This document shows positions 24,127 through 35,645 of a stretch of 64,000 nucleotides of DNA, in pieces (within the stretch, counting starts at the first letter, position 1; the number at the start of each line of letters is the position of its first letter). Made by a program: the position numbers and the translations under genes. The notes beneath the pieces were generated by a model that had not been told where the DNA came from, made no database searches, and saw only the letters and a program-made list of their open reading frames with translations. The stretch is from Elymus sibiricus (lineage: Eukaryota > Streptophyta > Magnoliopsida > Poales > Poaceae), in NCBI GenBank assembly GCA_039707655.1, contig CM077666.1, positions 392,231,886 to 392,295,885 of the forward strand. Reading direction: 5' to 3'.

Positions 24127-25822
24127 CTACACAAAATATACGTCGTCATCGCCGTCGCCATCGCCATCCAGGATCATGCACGTGGTAACCAGCAGCAAGC
24201 TCTGGTAGTAGTGCTTGCCCAGCCAGCTCCTGAGCCAGAGCAACCTATGGGCGTCTGCCATGGCAACAAACCCAACACCCTGGGCCTTGTTGTCCAGCAG
24301 GTGGCTCAGAGCTGCCATGAGAGCCTCATCGCTGAAGCCACCTTGCTCCATGACGGCGCTGTACAGGTCAGGGTGGACGTCGAGGGTCTTGCTCTCCCTA
24401 ATGGCGGTTGCCACCTCCTTCACGGCCTCAGTCATGCACGTGAAGACACTGGTCTCCTCCTCCATCAGGCCGCCCCTCTTCCTCTTCCTATCGACCACAG
24501 GGACATGCTCAAATGGCTTGTCAGGGCCATCAAGGATTGCCTCTACGTCCGGGTAGCTGGGTTGCTTGGCGGTTGCCAGGCCGAAGGAGAACCGAGAGCC
24601 TCACCGGATCCCATGGCATGCTTGCCGGTTGCCAGGCCAAAGGAGAAGATGTGCTGCATCTGGTTGTAGTTCTGGATGGGTGTGTTGAGGAACTCAGCGT
24701 CCTTGGGGTGGTCCTAAGATAGAAGCACAAGTGTTGTTAGTTGCTAGAAGGCAATGGTTGACAATGTGCAAAACAAGGGGACAGTGAGCTAACCGCGACA
24801 TGGCCGGTGTAGTGCTCTGCCTCCAGAACGATAGAGCAATTGCTCTGATCCCAGGAGGTGCCGCTAAGGTCTCTGAGCTTGGACACTTGGATCCATCGAG
24901 CTCTCCACTTCCTCAAGTGGTTGTACACCTGGGTGGCGGTCACCTCCTGGCCACAGAACTCGAACACCTGCTTCGGTCACCTCCTGGCCACAGAACTCGA
25001 ACACCTGCTTCGCAACAGTGTTCAAGTGCACCTCCTTGAAGCCCTTGTCAGTCCAAACCCCACTAGAGATGAGCTCGCACATCTTGTTCAGCACGAACGT
25101 GGACATGAACGGCTGCCACTTCATGTTGTTCCCCCTACCATCCTTATTGGCCTTCAGTGCAGCGGCAGCAGAAGTGGCAGTTGGCTCAACGAGCACAACT
25201 GGCACAAAGATAGAAGCACCAGGTGATACCTCGAACACCTCTGAATCAGCAGGCATGTTCTGATCGAGGAGGGGCTGTGAGTCCTCGACATAGGAGGCCG
25301 CAAACTGGCTGTCCGACAGGACAAGGGCCTGACTAAGATCTTGCCTCTGCGTGGTCATGTCCTACAATCGTATCACGCATACACAGTAAGCATAGCACAC
25401 ACAGTACCACAACATCAGAACTAGCTATGAATCCATTGTGTTCATCACAAATAGCTACTCTAGCAGGCTACAAATCCTACACAACTAGCTATGAATCCAT
25501 AGTGTTCATCACTATCATACTACTCAATCTACACAGATCCAGCACAAATAGCTACCACTACATCAAAATCTAGCATCGGCTCACAGATTAATGCACGAAT
25601 AAACCCTACCACATGCTTGCACATCTAACCCTACGACCACATCCTCTCAGATCTAGCTAGAACGAACACAAAGAAAGAGGTCATTGAACTCACAGAGGCC
25701 ATGGCTGCAACTCGGGGGGACACGGGAAGGGTCGGAGAAGTTGAGCACAGGAGTCGCCGCCGCCGTGGACCGCCGGCCGGTGAAGGAGCTCCGCTTACCT
25801 GGTCGTCGGTGCCGATGCGCAT
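24127..25822 (-). pseudogene. Myb/SANT-like transposon-partner gene, broken
   Basis: Minus-strand coding pieces in order. A small candidate first exon lies at 25822-25799 (ends CAG before GTAAGC). An exon from about 25355 carries MTTQRQDLSQALVLSDSQF and the Myb/SANT-like domain (KWQPFMSTFVLNKMCELI, SGVWTDKGFKEVHLNTVAKQ, then NHLRKWRARWIQVSKLRDLSG). A second block from 24713 to 24127 has HPKDAEFLNTPIQNYNQMQH and a nuclear-signal-like DRKRKRG. The domain is the DNA-binding trihelix-like fold found in the partner protein of PIF/Harbinger transposases. A 37-bp tandem duplication at 24937-25010 shifts the frame inside the domain, and a partial duplication near 24560-24660 causes a second break. 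Exon joins are inferred, not proven. It could instead be a captured host gene of the same domain family. Confidence 0.6.
24937..25010. repeat. 37-bp perfect tandem duplication
   Basis: Two adjacent identical copies, 24937-24973 and 24974-25010, lie within the Myb/SANT-like exon. 37 is not a multiple of three, so the frame is destroyed. Confidence 0.95.
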
Positions 25823-25860
25823 CGGCGGGAAAGATCGAAAGGGGGGAGAAGGGTGGCGGG

Positions 25861-27403
25861 TGATACATCTCCAACGTATCTATAATTTTTGATTGTTCCA
25901 TTCTATTATAGTATCAATCTTGGATGTTTTATATGCAATTATATGCTATTATATATCACTTTTTGGGACTAACCTATTAACCCAGTGCCCAGTGCCAGTT
26001 GCTGTTTTCTGCTTGTTTTTGCCTTTTCAGAAAATCATTATCAAAAAGTGTCCAAACGAGGAAAAAAATTGGATTAATTTTTTCTGGACTAGAAGAGACC
26101 CAGGAAGCTTCGGGAGAAGACCAGAAGAGCCACGAGGAGGCGGCAAGCCTGGAGGGCGCACCCCCCAGGCTTGTGGGCCCCTTGTGGCACCTCTTGACCT
26201 AATTCCAACGCTATAAATTCCCAAATATTCCAAAACCAACAGAGAGCCAGAAGAGAAAACCTTTCCGCCACCGCAAGCCTCTGTTCTTCCGCGATCCCAT
26301 CTGGAGGCCTTCTCCGGTACTCTTCCGGAGGGGGAATCGATCACGGCGGGCTTCTTCATCAACCTTGCTGCCCTTTCGATGATGTGTGAGTAGTTTACCA
26401 CAGACCTACGGGTCCATAGCTAGTACCTAGATGGCTTCTTCTCTCTCTTTGATCTTCAATACCATGTTCTCCTCGATGTTCTTGGAGTTCTATCCGATGT
26501 AATCTTCTTTTGCGGTGTGTTTGTTGGGATCCGATGAATTGTGAGTTTATGATCAGATTATTCATGAGAAATATTTGAGTCTTCTCTGAACTCTTTTATG
26601 CATGATTATTATATCTTTGTATTTCTCTCCGATCTATCGATTTGGTTTGGCCTACTAGATTGATTTGTCTTGCAGTGGGAGAGGTGCTTTGTGATGGGTT
26701 CAATCTTGCGGTGCTCAATCCCAGTGACAGTAGGGGACATGACACGTATTTGTATTGTTGCCATTAAGGATAAAAAGATGGGGTTTAATCATATTGCTTG
26801 AGTTTACTTTGTCTACATCATGTCATCTTGCTTAAGGCGTTACTCTGTTTCATACTTAATACCTTAGATGCAAGCTGGATAGCGGTCGATGGGTGGAGTA
26901 ATGGTAGTAGATGCAGGCAGGAGTCAGTCTACTTGTCTCGGACGTGATGCCTATATACATGATCATTGCCATGAATCCGTCATAATTATTTGCTTTTCTA
27001 TCAATTGCCCAACAGTAATTTGTCTACCCATCGTATGCTATGTGTTCGAGAGAGAAACCTCTAGTGAAAACTATGGCCCCCGGGTCTACATTATCATATA
27101 TTAAAAACCTAAAAATACCTTGCTGAAATTTATTTACTTTTATTTTAATTAGTATTTTAGTTTATCTATTTATCTCTATAAGATTTAATCCTTGCAAATA
27201 ACCGCTAAGAGGATTGACAACCCTCTTATTTGCGTTGGGTGCAAGTGTTTGCTCTTTTGTGTGCAGGTGTGCTTAACGGAATTTTGCTTGGTTCTCCTAC
27301 TGGATTGAAAACCTTGGTTCTTAACTGAGGGAAATACTTATCTCTACTGTACTACATCATCCTCTCCTCTTCGAGGAAATAACAACGCAGACTACAAGTA
27401 GCA
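25861..27403 (+). repeat. 5' LTR of the non-autonomous gypsy element
   Basis: 1543 bp. A TATA-like 'cgctataaattccc' lies near 26208-26220. A second copy is at 31356-32915, and a truncated minus-strand copy is at 57220-58630. Confidence 0.95.
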
Positions 27404-27414
27404 GGAAGAATTTC

Positions 27415-27432
27415 TGGCGCCGTTGCTGGGGA
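27415..27432 (+). promoter_or_regulatory. Primer-binding site
   Basis: TGGCGCCGTTGCTGGGGA, 11 bases after the 5' LTR. Confidence 0.9.
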
Positions 27433-27643
27433 GACATCATCAAAATTACCAAGTACCTTCGCACAAATTATCATCCACTTGCATTTACTTTATTTGCCTT
27501 TTATTTGCATTTGCCTCTCGTTTTCATCTCCCCCACTTCTAAAATTTTTTTACAAAAACACAAAAATATTTTATTTGCTTACTTGCTTTTATTGCCATGT
27601 CAACACACAAGAACAGAATGTAAAATAAATATTTAAGATCACT

Positions 27644-28339
27644 ATGGATCCTCATCCACTTGCCAATCTTTTCAAAAGATCCAATTATAATGAACCAATT
27701 GCTAGTGATTTGAGTGCTCTTCATTTTCTCTATGAAGTTTTGCTTGAAAATCATGAATCTGAAAATTGTGATGAAGTGTTAGAAGAAGAAATTTATAAAG
27801 TGATTCATGATAGATCCTTGATTGAAAAGCATGATTGCAATGATGTTACTATAAATTCTATTAATGTGAATTGTGCTAATAATATGCAAAACTACAAGCT
27901 TGGGGATGATAATTTTGTTATGTCCACTACTTATTGCAATGATCATGATTGGGGTAATAATGCTTCTTATGATCTTGAAAATTTATTTAAGCCTCAGGAT
28001 GAATATGTTATTGATAATAATGTTTGCAATACTATTAAAAGTGGGTTTGGAAGAGCGTCAACTTTAGGTAATAATGATCCCACTACTTTGGAGAATTATC
28101 AATCTTATGAATTTTTTGACAAAAGTGGGTTTGGAGAGGTCATGACTTTAGTTGATGTTAATCCCACTATCTTGGAAGATTATAAATTTTTTATGCATGA
28201 GGATCATAGAGAGATTATTGTTTATGATAGCTATATTGTTGAGTTTGATTATGATCCTACATGTAATTATTATGAGAGAGGAAAATATGGTTGTAGAAAT
28301 CTTCATGTCACTAAATTACCTCCCGTTATGTTGAAATGA
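27644..28339 (+). CDS. 231-residue retroelement protein of unknown function
   Basis: An intact ORF starting MDPHPLANLFKRSNYNEPIA, 230 nt after the LTR. It has no zinc knuckle, aspartic-protease motif or RT motif. It is Asn/Asp/Glu/Tyr-rich, acidic, and has a loose internal repeat: KSGFGRASTL..NDPTTLENY at about residues 128-150 and KSGFGEVMTL..NPTILEDY at about 160-183. I recall similar ORFs in other Triticeae non-autonomous elements, but no function. Because it is the only ORF and is open, it may be under selection, for example as a Gag-like or RNA-binding protein; that is inference. Confidence 0.6.
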   Translation: MDPHPLANLFKRSNYNEPIASDLSALHFLYEVLLENHESENCDEVLEEEIYKVIHDRSLIEKHDCNDVTINSINVNCANNMQNYKLGDDNFVMSTTYCNDHDWGNNASYDLENLFKPQDEYVIDNNVCNTIKSGFGRASTLGNNDPTTLENYQSYEFFDKSGFGEVMTLVDVNPTILEDYKFFMHEDHREIIVYDSYIVEFDYDPTCNYYERGKYGCRNLHVTKLPPVMLK

Positions 28340-31300
28340 TTGATGCTCCATTCTTCCTATTGGCATATGCTAGATATTGCTTGTCTTGATAATTTATTTG
28401 CTTATAAAATGCCTATGCATAGGAAGTATGTTAGACTTAAATGTGTTTTTCACATGTTTCATGATGCTCTCTTCGTGTTTAAATTACTATCTTTCATGTG
28501 AGCATCATTGAAATCTCAAGCCTATCTTAATGGCTATAAAGAAACAACTTGTTGGGAGACAACCCAATAGATTTTTGTTTTGTTCTTGAGTGTTTATACA
28601 ATTATAGCCTCTGTTATGATTGTATTTTTATGTTTTAATTAGTGTTTGTGCCAAGTAATGCCTTTGGGATGATTTGGAAGATAGTATGATGCTGTTTGAA
28701 AACAGAAACTTTTGCGTCCAGTGCTGGAATTTTATTTTATTTTGCTGGAGCGTCAGAACCTTCTGAATATTTTACACAATATTGATATATGAATTGCCCA
28801 CGTGGTCCTAATTTTTCAGAAATTTTGGAGTTACAGAAGCATGACATTAATTCAGATCTTTACAGACTGTTCTGTTTTAGACAGATTCTATTTTTGTTGC
28901 ATAGTTTGCTTATTTTGATGAATCTATGGACCGTATCGGGGGGGGGGGGGTATGAGTCATGGAGAAGTTGGAGTACAATATCATTATGCCAATATTAAAT
29001 ATGAATCAATTTACAACAGTACCTAAAGTTTAAGATTTGTTTGTTATACTAACGGATCTCACGAGGTTTCTGTTGAGTTTTGTGTGCTAAAGTTTTCATG
29101 TTTTGGGTGAGACTACGATGGATAAAGGAATAAGGAGCGGCAAGAGCCTAAGCTTGGGGATGCCCAAGGCACCCCAAGGTAATATTCAAGGAAGACTCAA
29201 GCGTCTAAGCTTGGGGATGCCCTGGAAGGCATCCCCTCTTTCGTCTACAATCTATCGGTAACTCACTTGGAGCTATATTTTTATTCATCACATGATATGT
29301 GTTTTACTTGGAGCATCTTGTGATATAGTTTGTTTGCTTTTTAGTTTGTCACAATCATCTTTGCTGAACACACCTTTTTGAGAGGGACACACATTATTCG
29401 TGATTTGTTAGAATACTCTATGTGCTTCACTTATATCTTTTGAGCAAGGCAGTTGCTCTAGTGCTTCACTTATATCTTTTAGAGCACGGCGGTGGTTATA
29501 TTTTAAAGAAATAGTTGCACTCTCATGTTTCACTTGTATCTTTTTGAGAGTCTAATGAATAGCAATGGTAATATGCATGGGTTATGAATTTGGTCCTGAT
29601 ATGATAGGTATTCAAGAGGGATATAATAAAAACTTTCATGTAGATCACTGAATATGACAAGTTTGATTCCTTGCAATAGTTTTGTGATATTAAGATGGTA
29701 ATGTGTGGAAGGTATTAGTAGATAATTGTGGTTTAGTAAGAATATTGGTGTTAAGGTTTGTGATTCCCGAAGCATGCACGTATGATCTGTCATTATGCTA
29801 AAAAGTTGGAGCATGATTTATTGTTGATTGTCTACCTTATGAGTGGCGGTCGGGGACGAGCGATGGACTTGTCCTACCAATCTATCCCTCTAGGGGCATG
29901 CGTAGTAGTACTTTGCTTCGAGGGCTAATAAACTTTCGCAATAAGTATGTGAGTTCTTTATGACTAATGTGAGTCCGTGGATTATACGCACTCTCACCCT
30001 TCCGCAATTTGCTAGCCTCTTCGGTACCGTGCATTGCCCTTTCTCACATCGAGAGTTGGTGCAAACTTCGCCGGTGCATCCAAACCCTGTGATATGATAC
30101 GCTCTATCACACATAAGCATCTTTATATCTTCCTCAAAACAGCCACCATACCTACCTATCATGGCATTTCCATAGCCATTCTGAGATATATTGCCATGCA
30201 ACTTCCACCGTTCCATTTTTATGACACGCATCATCATTGTCATATTGCTTTGCATGATCATATAGCTGACACAGTATTTGTGGCTCAGCCACCGTTCATC
30301 ATTTTTATACATGTTACGCTAGTATCATTGCACATCCTGGTACACTGCCAAAGGCATTCATATAGAGTCATATTTTTGTTCTAGTATCGAGTTGTAATAT
30401 TGAGATGTAAGTAAATAAAAGTGTGATGATCATCATTATTAGAGCATTGTCCCAGTGAGGAAAGGATGATGGAGACCATGATTCCCCCACAAGTCGGGAT
30501 GAGACTCCGAACGAAAAAAAAAGAGAGGCCAAAAAGAGCCATGAAAAAAAATGAGAGAAAAAGAGAGAAGGGGAAATTTACTATCCTTTTTCCACACTTG
30601 TGCTTCAGAGTAGCACCATGTTCTTCATATAGAGAGTTTCCTATTTTGTCACTTTCATATACTAGTGGGAATTTTTCATTATAGAACTTGGCTTGTATAT
30701 TTCGATGATGGGCTTCCTCAAATGCCCGAGGTCTTCATGAGCAAGCAAGTTGGATGCACACCCACTTAGTTTTCATGTTGAGAGCTTTCATACACTTATA
30801 GCTCTTAGTGCATCCGTTGCATGGCAATCCCTACTCCTCGCATTGACATCAATTGATGGGCATCTCCATAGCCCGTTGATTAGCCTCGTCGATGTGAGAC
30901 TATCTTCTTATTTTTGACTTCTCTTATTTATCTCTACCACCACACTCTATTCCACCCATAGTGCTATATCCATGGCTTGCGCTCATGTATTGCGTGGGGG
31001 TTAAAAAAGCTGAAGCGCGTTAAAAAGTATGAACCAATTGCTCGGCTTGTCATCGGGGTAGTTCATGATAAATACATTGTGTTAAGAAGATGGAGCATGA
31101 CAGGATTATATGATTTTGTAGGGATAACGTTCTTTAGCATTTTTATTTTGAAAGACATGATTGTTTATTAGTATGCCTGAGTATTGATGTCTTTATATCA
31201 AATTATACACTATTGCTTTGAATCATTCGTATCTTATTATTCATACCGTAAGAGAGATTACATGATGAAACATGATAGGTAGCATTCCACATCAAAAATT

Positions 31301-31355
31301 CTGTTTTTATCATTTACTTACTCGAGGACGAGCAGGAATTAAGCTTGGGGATGCT
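28340..31355 (+). other. Non-coding interior of the non-autonomous gypsy element
   Basis: No long ORF. It contains a G13 run near 28939, two copies of the PPT-like word taagcttggggatgcc (29147 and 29208), and the true PPT-like taagcttggggatgc next to the 3' LTR (31340-31354). Confidence 0.7.
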
Positions 31356-32915
31356 TGATACATCTCCAACGTATCTATAATTTTTTATTATTCCATACTA
31401 TTATAGTAGCAATCTTGGATGTTTTATATGCAATTATATGCCATTATATATCATTTTTTGGGACTAACCTATTAACCCAGTGCCCAGTGCCAGTTGCTGT
31501 TTTCTGCTTGTTTTTGCCTTTTCAGAAAATCATTATCAAAAAGTGTCCAAATGAGAAAAAAACTTTGGATTAATTTTTTCTGGACCAGAAAAGACCCAGG
31601 AAGCTTCGGGAGAAGACCAGAAGAGCCACGAGGAGACGGCAAGCCTGGAGGGCGCGCCCAGGGGGTAGGGCGCGCCCCCAGGCTTGTGGGGCCCTCGTGG
31701 CACCTCTTGACCTAATTCCAACGCTATAAATTCCCAAATATTCCAAAATCAACAGAGAGCCAGAAGAGAAAACCTTTCCGTCTCCGCAAGCCTCTGTTCT
31801 TCCACGATCCCATCTAGAGGCCTTCTCCGGTACTCTGCTGGAGGGGGAATCGATCACGGAGGGCTTCTTCATCAACCTTGCTGCCTTTCCGATGATGTGT
31901 GAGTAGTTTACCACAGACCTACGGGTCCATAGCTAGTAGCTAGATGGCTTCTTCTCTCTCTTCGATCTTCAATACCATGTTCTCCTCGATGTTCTTGGAG
32001 TTCTATCCGATGTAATCTTCTTTTGCGGTGTGTTTGGTGGGATCCGATGAATTGTGAGTTTATGACCAGATTATTCATGAGAAATATTTGAGTCTTCTCT
32101 GAACTCTTTTATGCATGATTATTATAGCTTTGTATTTCTCTCCGATCTATCGATTTGATTTGGCCTACTAGATTGATTTGTCTTGCAATGGGAGAGGTGC
32201 TTTGTGATAGGTTCAATCTTGCGGTGATCAATCCCAGTGACAGTAGGGGACATGACACGTATTTGCATTGTTGTCATTAAGGATAAAAAGATGGGGTTTA
32301 ATCATATTGCTTGAGTTTACTTTGTCTACATCATGTCATCTTGCTTAAGACGTTACTCTGTTTCATACTTAGTACCCTAGATGCATGCTGGATAGCGGTC
32401 GATGGGTGGAGTAATAGTAGTAGATGAGGCAGGAGTCCGTCTACTTGTCTCGGACGTGATGCCTATATACATGATCATTGACATGAATCCGTCATAATTA
32501 TTTGCTTTTCTATCAATTGTCCAACAGTAATTTGTCTACCCACCGTATGCTATGTGTTCGAGAGAGAAGCCTCTAGTGAAAACTATGGCCCCCGGGTCTA
32601 CTTTATCATATATTAAAAACCTAAAAATACCTTGCTGCAATTTATTTACTTTTATTTTAATTAGTATTTTAGTTTATCTATTTATCTCTATAAGATTTAA
32701 TCCTTGCAAATAACCGCTAAGAGGATTGACAACCCTCTTATTTGCGTTGGGTGCAAGTGTTTGCTCTTTTGTGTGCATGTGCCCTTAACGGAATTTTGCT
32801 TGGTTCTCCTACTGGATTGATAATCTTGGTTCTTAATTGAGGGAAATACTTATCTCTACTGTACTGCATCATCCTCTCCTCTTCGGGGAAATACCAACGC
32901 AGACTACAAGTAGCA
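31356..32915 (+). repeat. 3' LTR of the non-autonomous gypsy element
   Basis: 1560 bp, near-identical to 25861-27403 with a few short indels (for example a GC-rich insertion near 31655-31680). Confidence 0.95.
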
Positions 32916-32920
32916 GCGGG

Positions 32921-33247
32921 GCTTTGGGCGGTGAGAGGATGGAGGCTAAATAGGGCGACCGAATCGGCGGGAGGTGAGCCGAAATCCTCCCGACGATTTT
33001 TCGGAGACGCGCGCGAGCTCGCGCCATCTCCTTGGTCGCAGGAGCTCAGCGCCGCGTTTCCCTCCCCTGCCTCGCACGAGCCTGGCTCTGAAGAAACTGC
33101 CGATCCGGACATAGGTCGCGGGCCTGGCTCGGAGTGCTGTAAAGTTTGTGCCGTGCAGGCCGAACAGTGTATACAGGCCAACCAAACAGCCCGATTCCTT
33201 CCGACGCGGGCCTGGTTGGGCCTTATGCGGGGCAACCAAACGCGCCC
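32921..33247 (-). promoter_or_regulatory. Right end and candidate promoter of the Harbinger-like element
   Basis: Read minus from the inverted-repeat end at 33247 toward the Myb gene: GC-rich, subterminal GTTTGGTTGG word, TATA-like CCTATTTAGCC at about 32945-32955, then the retroelement insertion. After removing 25861-32920 it joins the Myb leader at 25860. Confidence 0.4.
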
Positions 33248-33250
33248 TAT

Positions 33251-34395
33251 AAAAACCTGCCCCAACTCTGCCTTCTCCAGGGCTGTGCACTCCTTCTCGA
33301 ATCGGCATCGTTAGTTCTCCCAGCCTCATATTATGCTCCCACAGGCTCCACAGAGCTCTTGTGGTAACCACGCTATAGCCTTCTAGCCCTTCAGCCTTGC
33401 CGCTGCTGCCCCCTTCCATCAAAAAAAATAAAATTGACGGGCAGTTTCCATCAAAAAGTTATGGCGGTGAATCCAATGCTTGTCTCACACCGACAAACCA
33501 CGCTGAAAGGCAACCATCAGACCGGCACATGGTTACCATCAGACTGGCACTGTCCTCTATTTGGGTGCATCTATATCTGTGTGACCTTTTTCTTGTGGAG
33601 TATATAAAAGTTTTTGAAAGTGATCAGTTTGCCAAAACTAAAAAATTCTGGCCTGCTTCCGTTCAAGCTGCTAATAAGCTTCTCATACGGGTCATCTCGG
33701 CTTGTCAATGTTGCCGCTAATTTTGTTTTCAGCTTTTTTGTCTTGCGGGAATTTTCACATCATACTTGAGAAAGAGCATCTAGCTTCCGGTTATGTATTT
33801 TTTCTGAAACACCTACACGGGTAGGCACTAGAAAAGTTCATTTTGTTTTTCTGCAAATATGTAACTAAAATTTGTTTTTTGGTTTCATGCAGTGCAGTGA
33901 ACAAACAAGTTTTACCGTCATGACTCCTATGTAAATTACACAATACCGTTTTGTCTACTTTGATGGTCATGGTCTTGCTCCCTTTATTTTGTTGATCTGA
34001 AATTGCATACTAAAGAAGTGAACTCACATCATTGTATGTATATAAAATGTTGTAAGATCAAACTGTCCTGTAGCAAACAACATGCCATGTGTACAATGAG
34101 ATGGTCTCCCCCTACGGTATCTGAAAATGTCCAGATCTAATTATTTGTTTTGGTGAATTCGAAATATAAACACAAGGAATCGCCACAGTGCATTACTGTG
34201 CTTAAATTTTCATTTTTTGTTCATTCTTTACACCGAAAAATGAAGTGAACAACAAATCTTTCAGTACATTTTGGGGATGATATATTTGACCATCCAATTA
34301 TATATCGTATGATTGATCGTATTATGTCTCCTTGATACATGTATTTGAGCATTCAGCTAAACATCTCCCGCAGCAACGCACGGGGTATCATCTAG
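33251..34395 (+). other. Intergenic, with a Helitron-like 3' terminus at 34367-34395
   Basis: No gene. The end cccgcagcaacgcacgggg...atctag has a short hairpin (CCCGC/GCGGG-like) followed by CTAG and a T. This is the Helitron 3' signature, repeated at 53986-54016. The 5' end was not located. Confidence 0.45.
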
Positions 34396-35529
34396 TTCTT
34401 ATGAATAAGCCTGGCATGTTGGATACAGGTTCTTCTTGGAAAACATGGGATGCCACGCCTTGTTAAGTAGGTCACGTAGTTATGGATCCCTCGGACTACA
34501 CATATATATGATCCAAAAAATGGTATGCCCGTACATGGTTACGGTTGTACAGCTTTCCTTCCACAAGCCCAATCATCATCTGCATCTTCTTGTTTTTTTT
34601 TGCGGGAAATCACCTATATCTTCATTTTTCGGAACATGCATGTCTACTCATTTGTGGGTTACACACAAAGACAAATAAAATGGATAAATAAAGAACTTGC
34701 TAGAAAGTACGGTTTCCATTTTTGAAAAATGCAAATCTACTTTAGTAAGTACAGCTTACACTTTTTCATCTGGTCGTACTTTTGTTAAAAATATGGTCGT
34801 TGCATTTTTTAACAAAGCCTAAATCAACTTTTCCCACGCACACAAAAAAAAAATCCTTAATGAACTGGAATCAACCAGCCGAAAACGGACCCAAAACATG
34901 GCACTGCTCCATTTTTTCTCGTGCCGTGCTAGGGGGCAAAACGCAAAAAAAATGGTTCATTTCCTTCGTAGGGCCAACAGTGCACATGGATTTCGGCCGT
35001 CAGCTTTACTGCGTGACTGACTGGTAGCCTGGTAGGGGCTTGCCCTGTAAACTTCACGGAAAAGACCAAAGAGGTGGATGATAATGATGATGGCATGGCA
35101 GGTAAAGCGAGAGAATAGATCTCTTGTCCCTACACGGCTACACCGACTCCCATGTCCGTGTCGTATCTCTTGCTCTTTGCATCCAGTTCCGTGATAAGGG
35201 GGCGCCCGCCTACTCCCTCGTACTACCCGCCAAACTCTAGAAGGTTCTTCCTTCGGTACCAAGCTTGCCGTGAATAAGTTTATTTGTTTCTGTTTGAAGA
35301 AGCCGTGGATAAGTTTTTTTTTTAGTGAATGAAGCCGTGGATTAAATAGCGCAGGTGCAACCCCGAAGAAAAGAAACAGCGCAGGTGCACTTCAGGTGCC
35401 CGACGGGCCACGGCCCATGGGGGTACTTTTCCTAGCGCCGGAGGGCCGGCAATTTTCTCGGAAAGCACAATTTAATTTACGTTGGGAACACAGTTTATTT
35501 TTTTGCGAGGAGTTGGGAACACAGTTTAG
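34396..35529. other. Intergenic, nothing recognised
   Basis: Short A- and T-runs; no supportable gene, RNA or element boundary. Confidence 0.5.
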
Positions 35530-35645
35530 TTCACACTGTAAGCACATGTTTGCCAAGGAGGAGTTCGTTGAAATTTATCAACATGGGTTCACACTGTAAG
35601 CACATGTTTGCCAAGGAGGAGTTCGTTGAAATTTATCAACATAGG
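35530..35645. repeat. 58-bp tandem duplication
   Basis: Two adjacent copies (35530-35587 and 35588-35645) that look identical except near the last bases (catggg against catagg). Confidence 0.9.

Larger units (their letters stand above)
25861..32915 (+). mobile_element. Complete non-autonomous gypsy-type LTR retrotransposon (TSD GCGGG)
   Basis: LTRs 25861-27403 and 31356-32915 start TGATACATCTCC and end TAGCA, flanked by GCGGG at 25856-25860 and 32916-32920. The PBS is TGGCGCCGTTGCTGGGG, typical of Athila-lineage gypsy elements. The ~4-kb interior has one small ORF and no gag, protease, RT or integrase domain. It must use enzymes from another element. It resembles the Sabrina/WHAM-like group of Triticeae; I am not certain of the name. 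Confidence 0.92.
21791..33247 (-). mobile_element. PIF/Harbinger-like DNA transposon, non-autonomous, split by two retroelements
   Basis: The ends are imperfect inverted repeats: ggcgtgtttggcagcc from 21792 against ggcgcgtttggttgcc on the minus strand at 33246, 13 of 16 matching. Subterminal tgtttggttg words lie on both sides (21896, 23473, 23516 and inverted near 33170). The body carries a Myb/SANT-like gene, the partner typical of Harbinger elements. No DDE transposase was found. TAT occurs on both outer sides (21788-21790, 33248-33250) but is not the TWA expected, so the exact ends are uncertain. Removing the two nested elements leaves about 2.9 kb. Confidence 0.5.

Noticed and set aside
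25893..26401. Open frames near 25.9-26.4 kb, with copies at 31.4-31.9 and 58.3-58.6 kb
   Set aside because: All three sets fall in copies of the same LTR; the 'protein' recurs only because the LTR does.
32738..33422. Minus-strand open frames of 158-175 codons around 33 kb
   Set aside because: They cross the boundary of the gypsy LTR at 32915 and the Harbinger-like end, so they are chance readings through non-coding terminal sequence.
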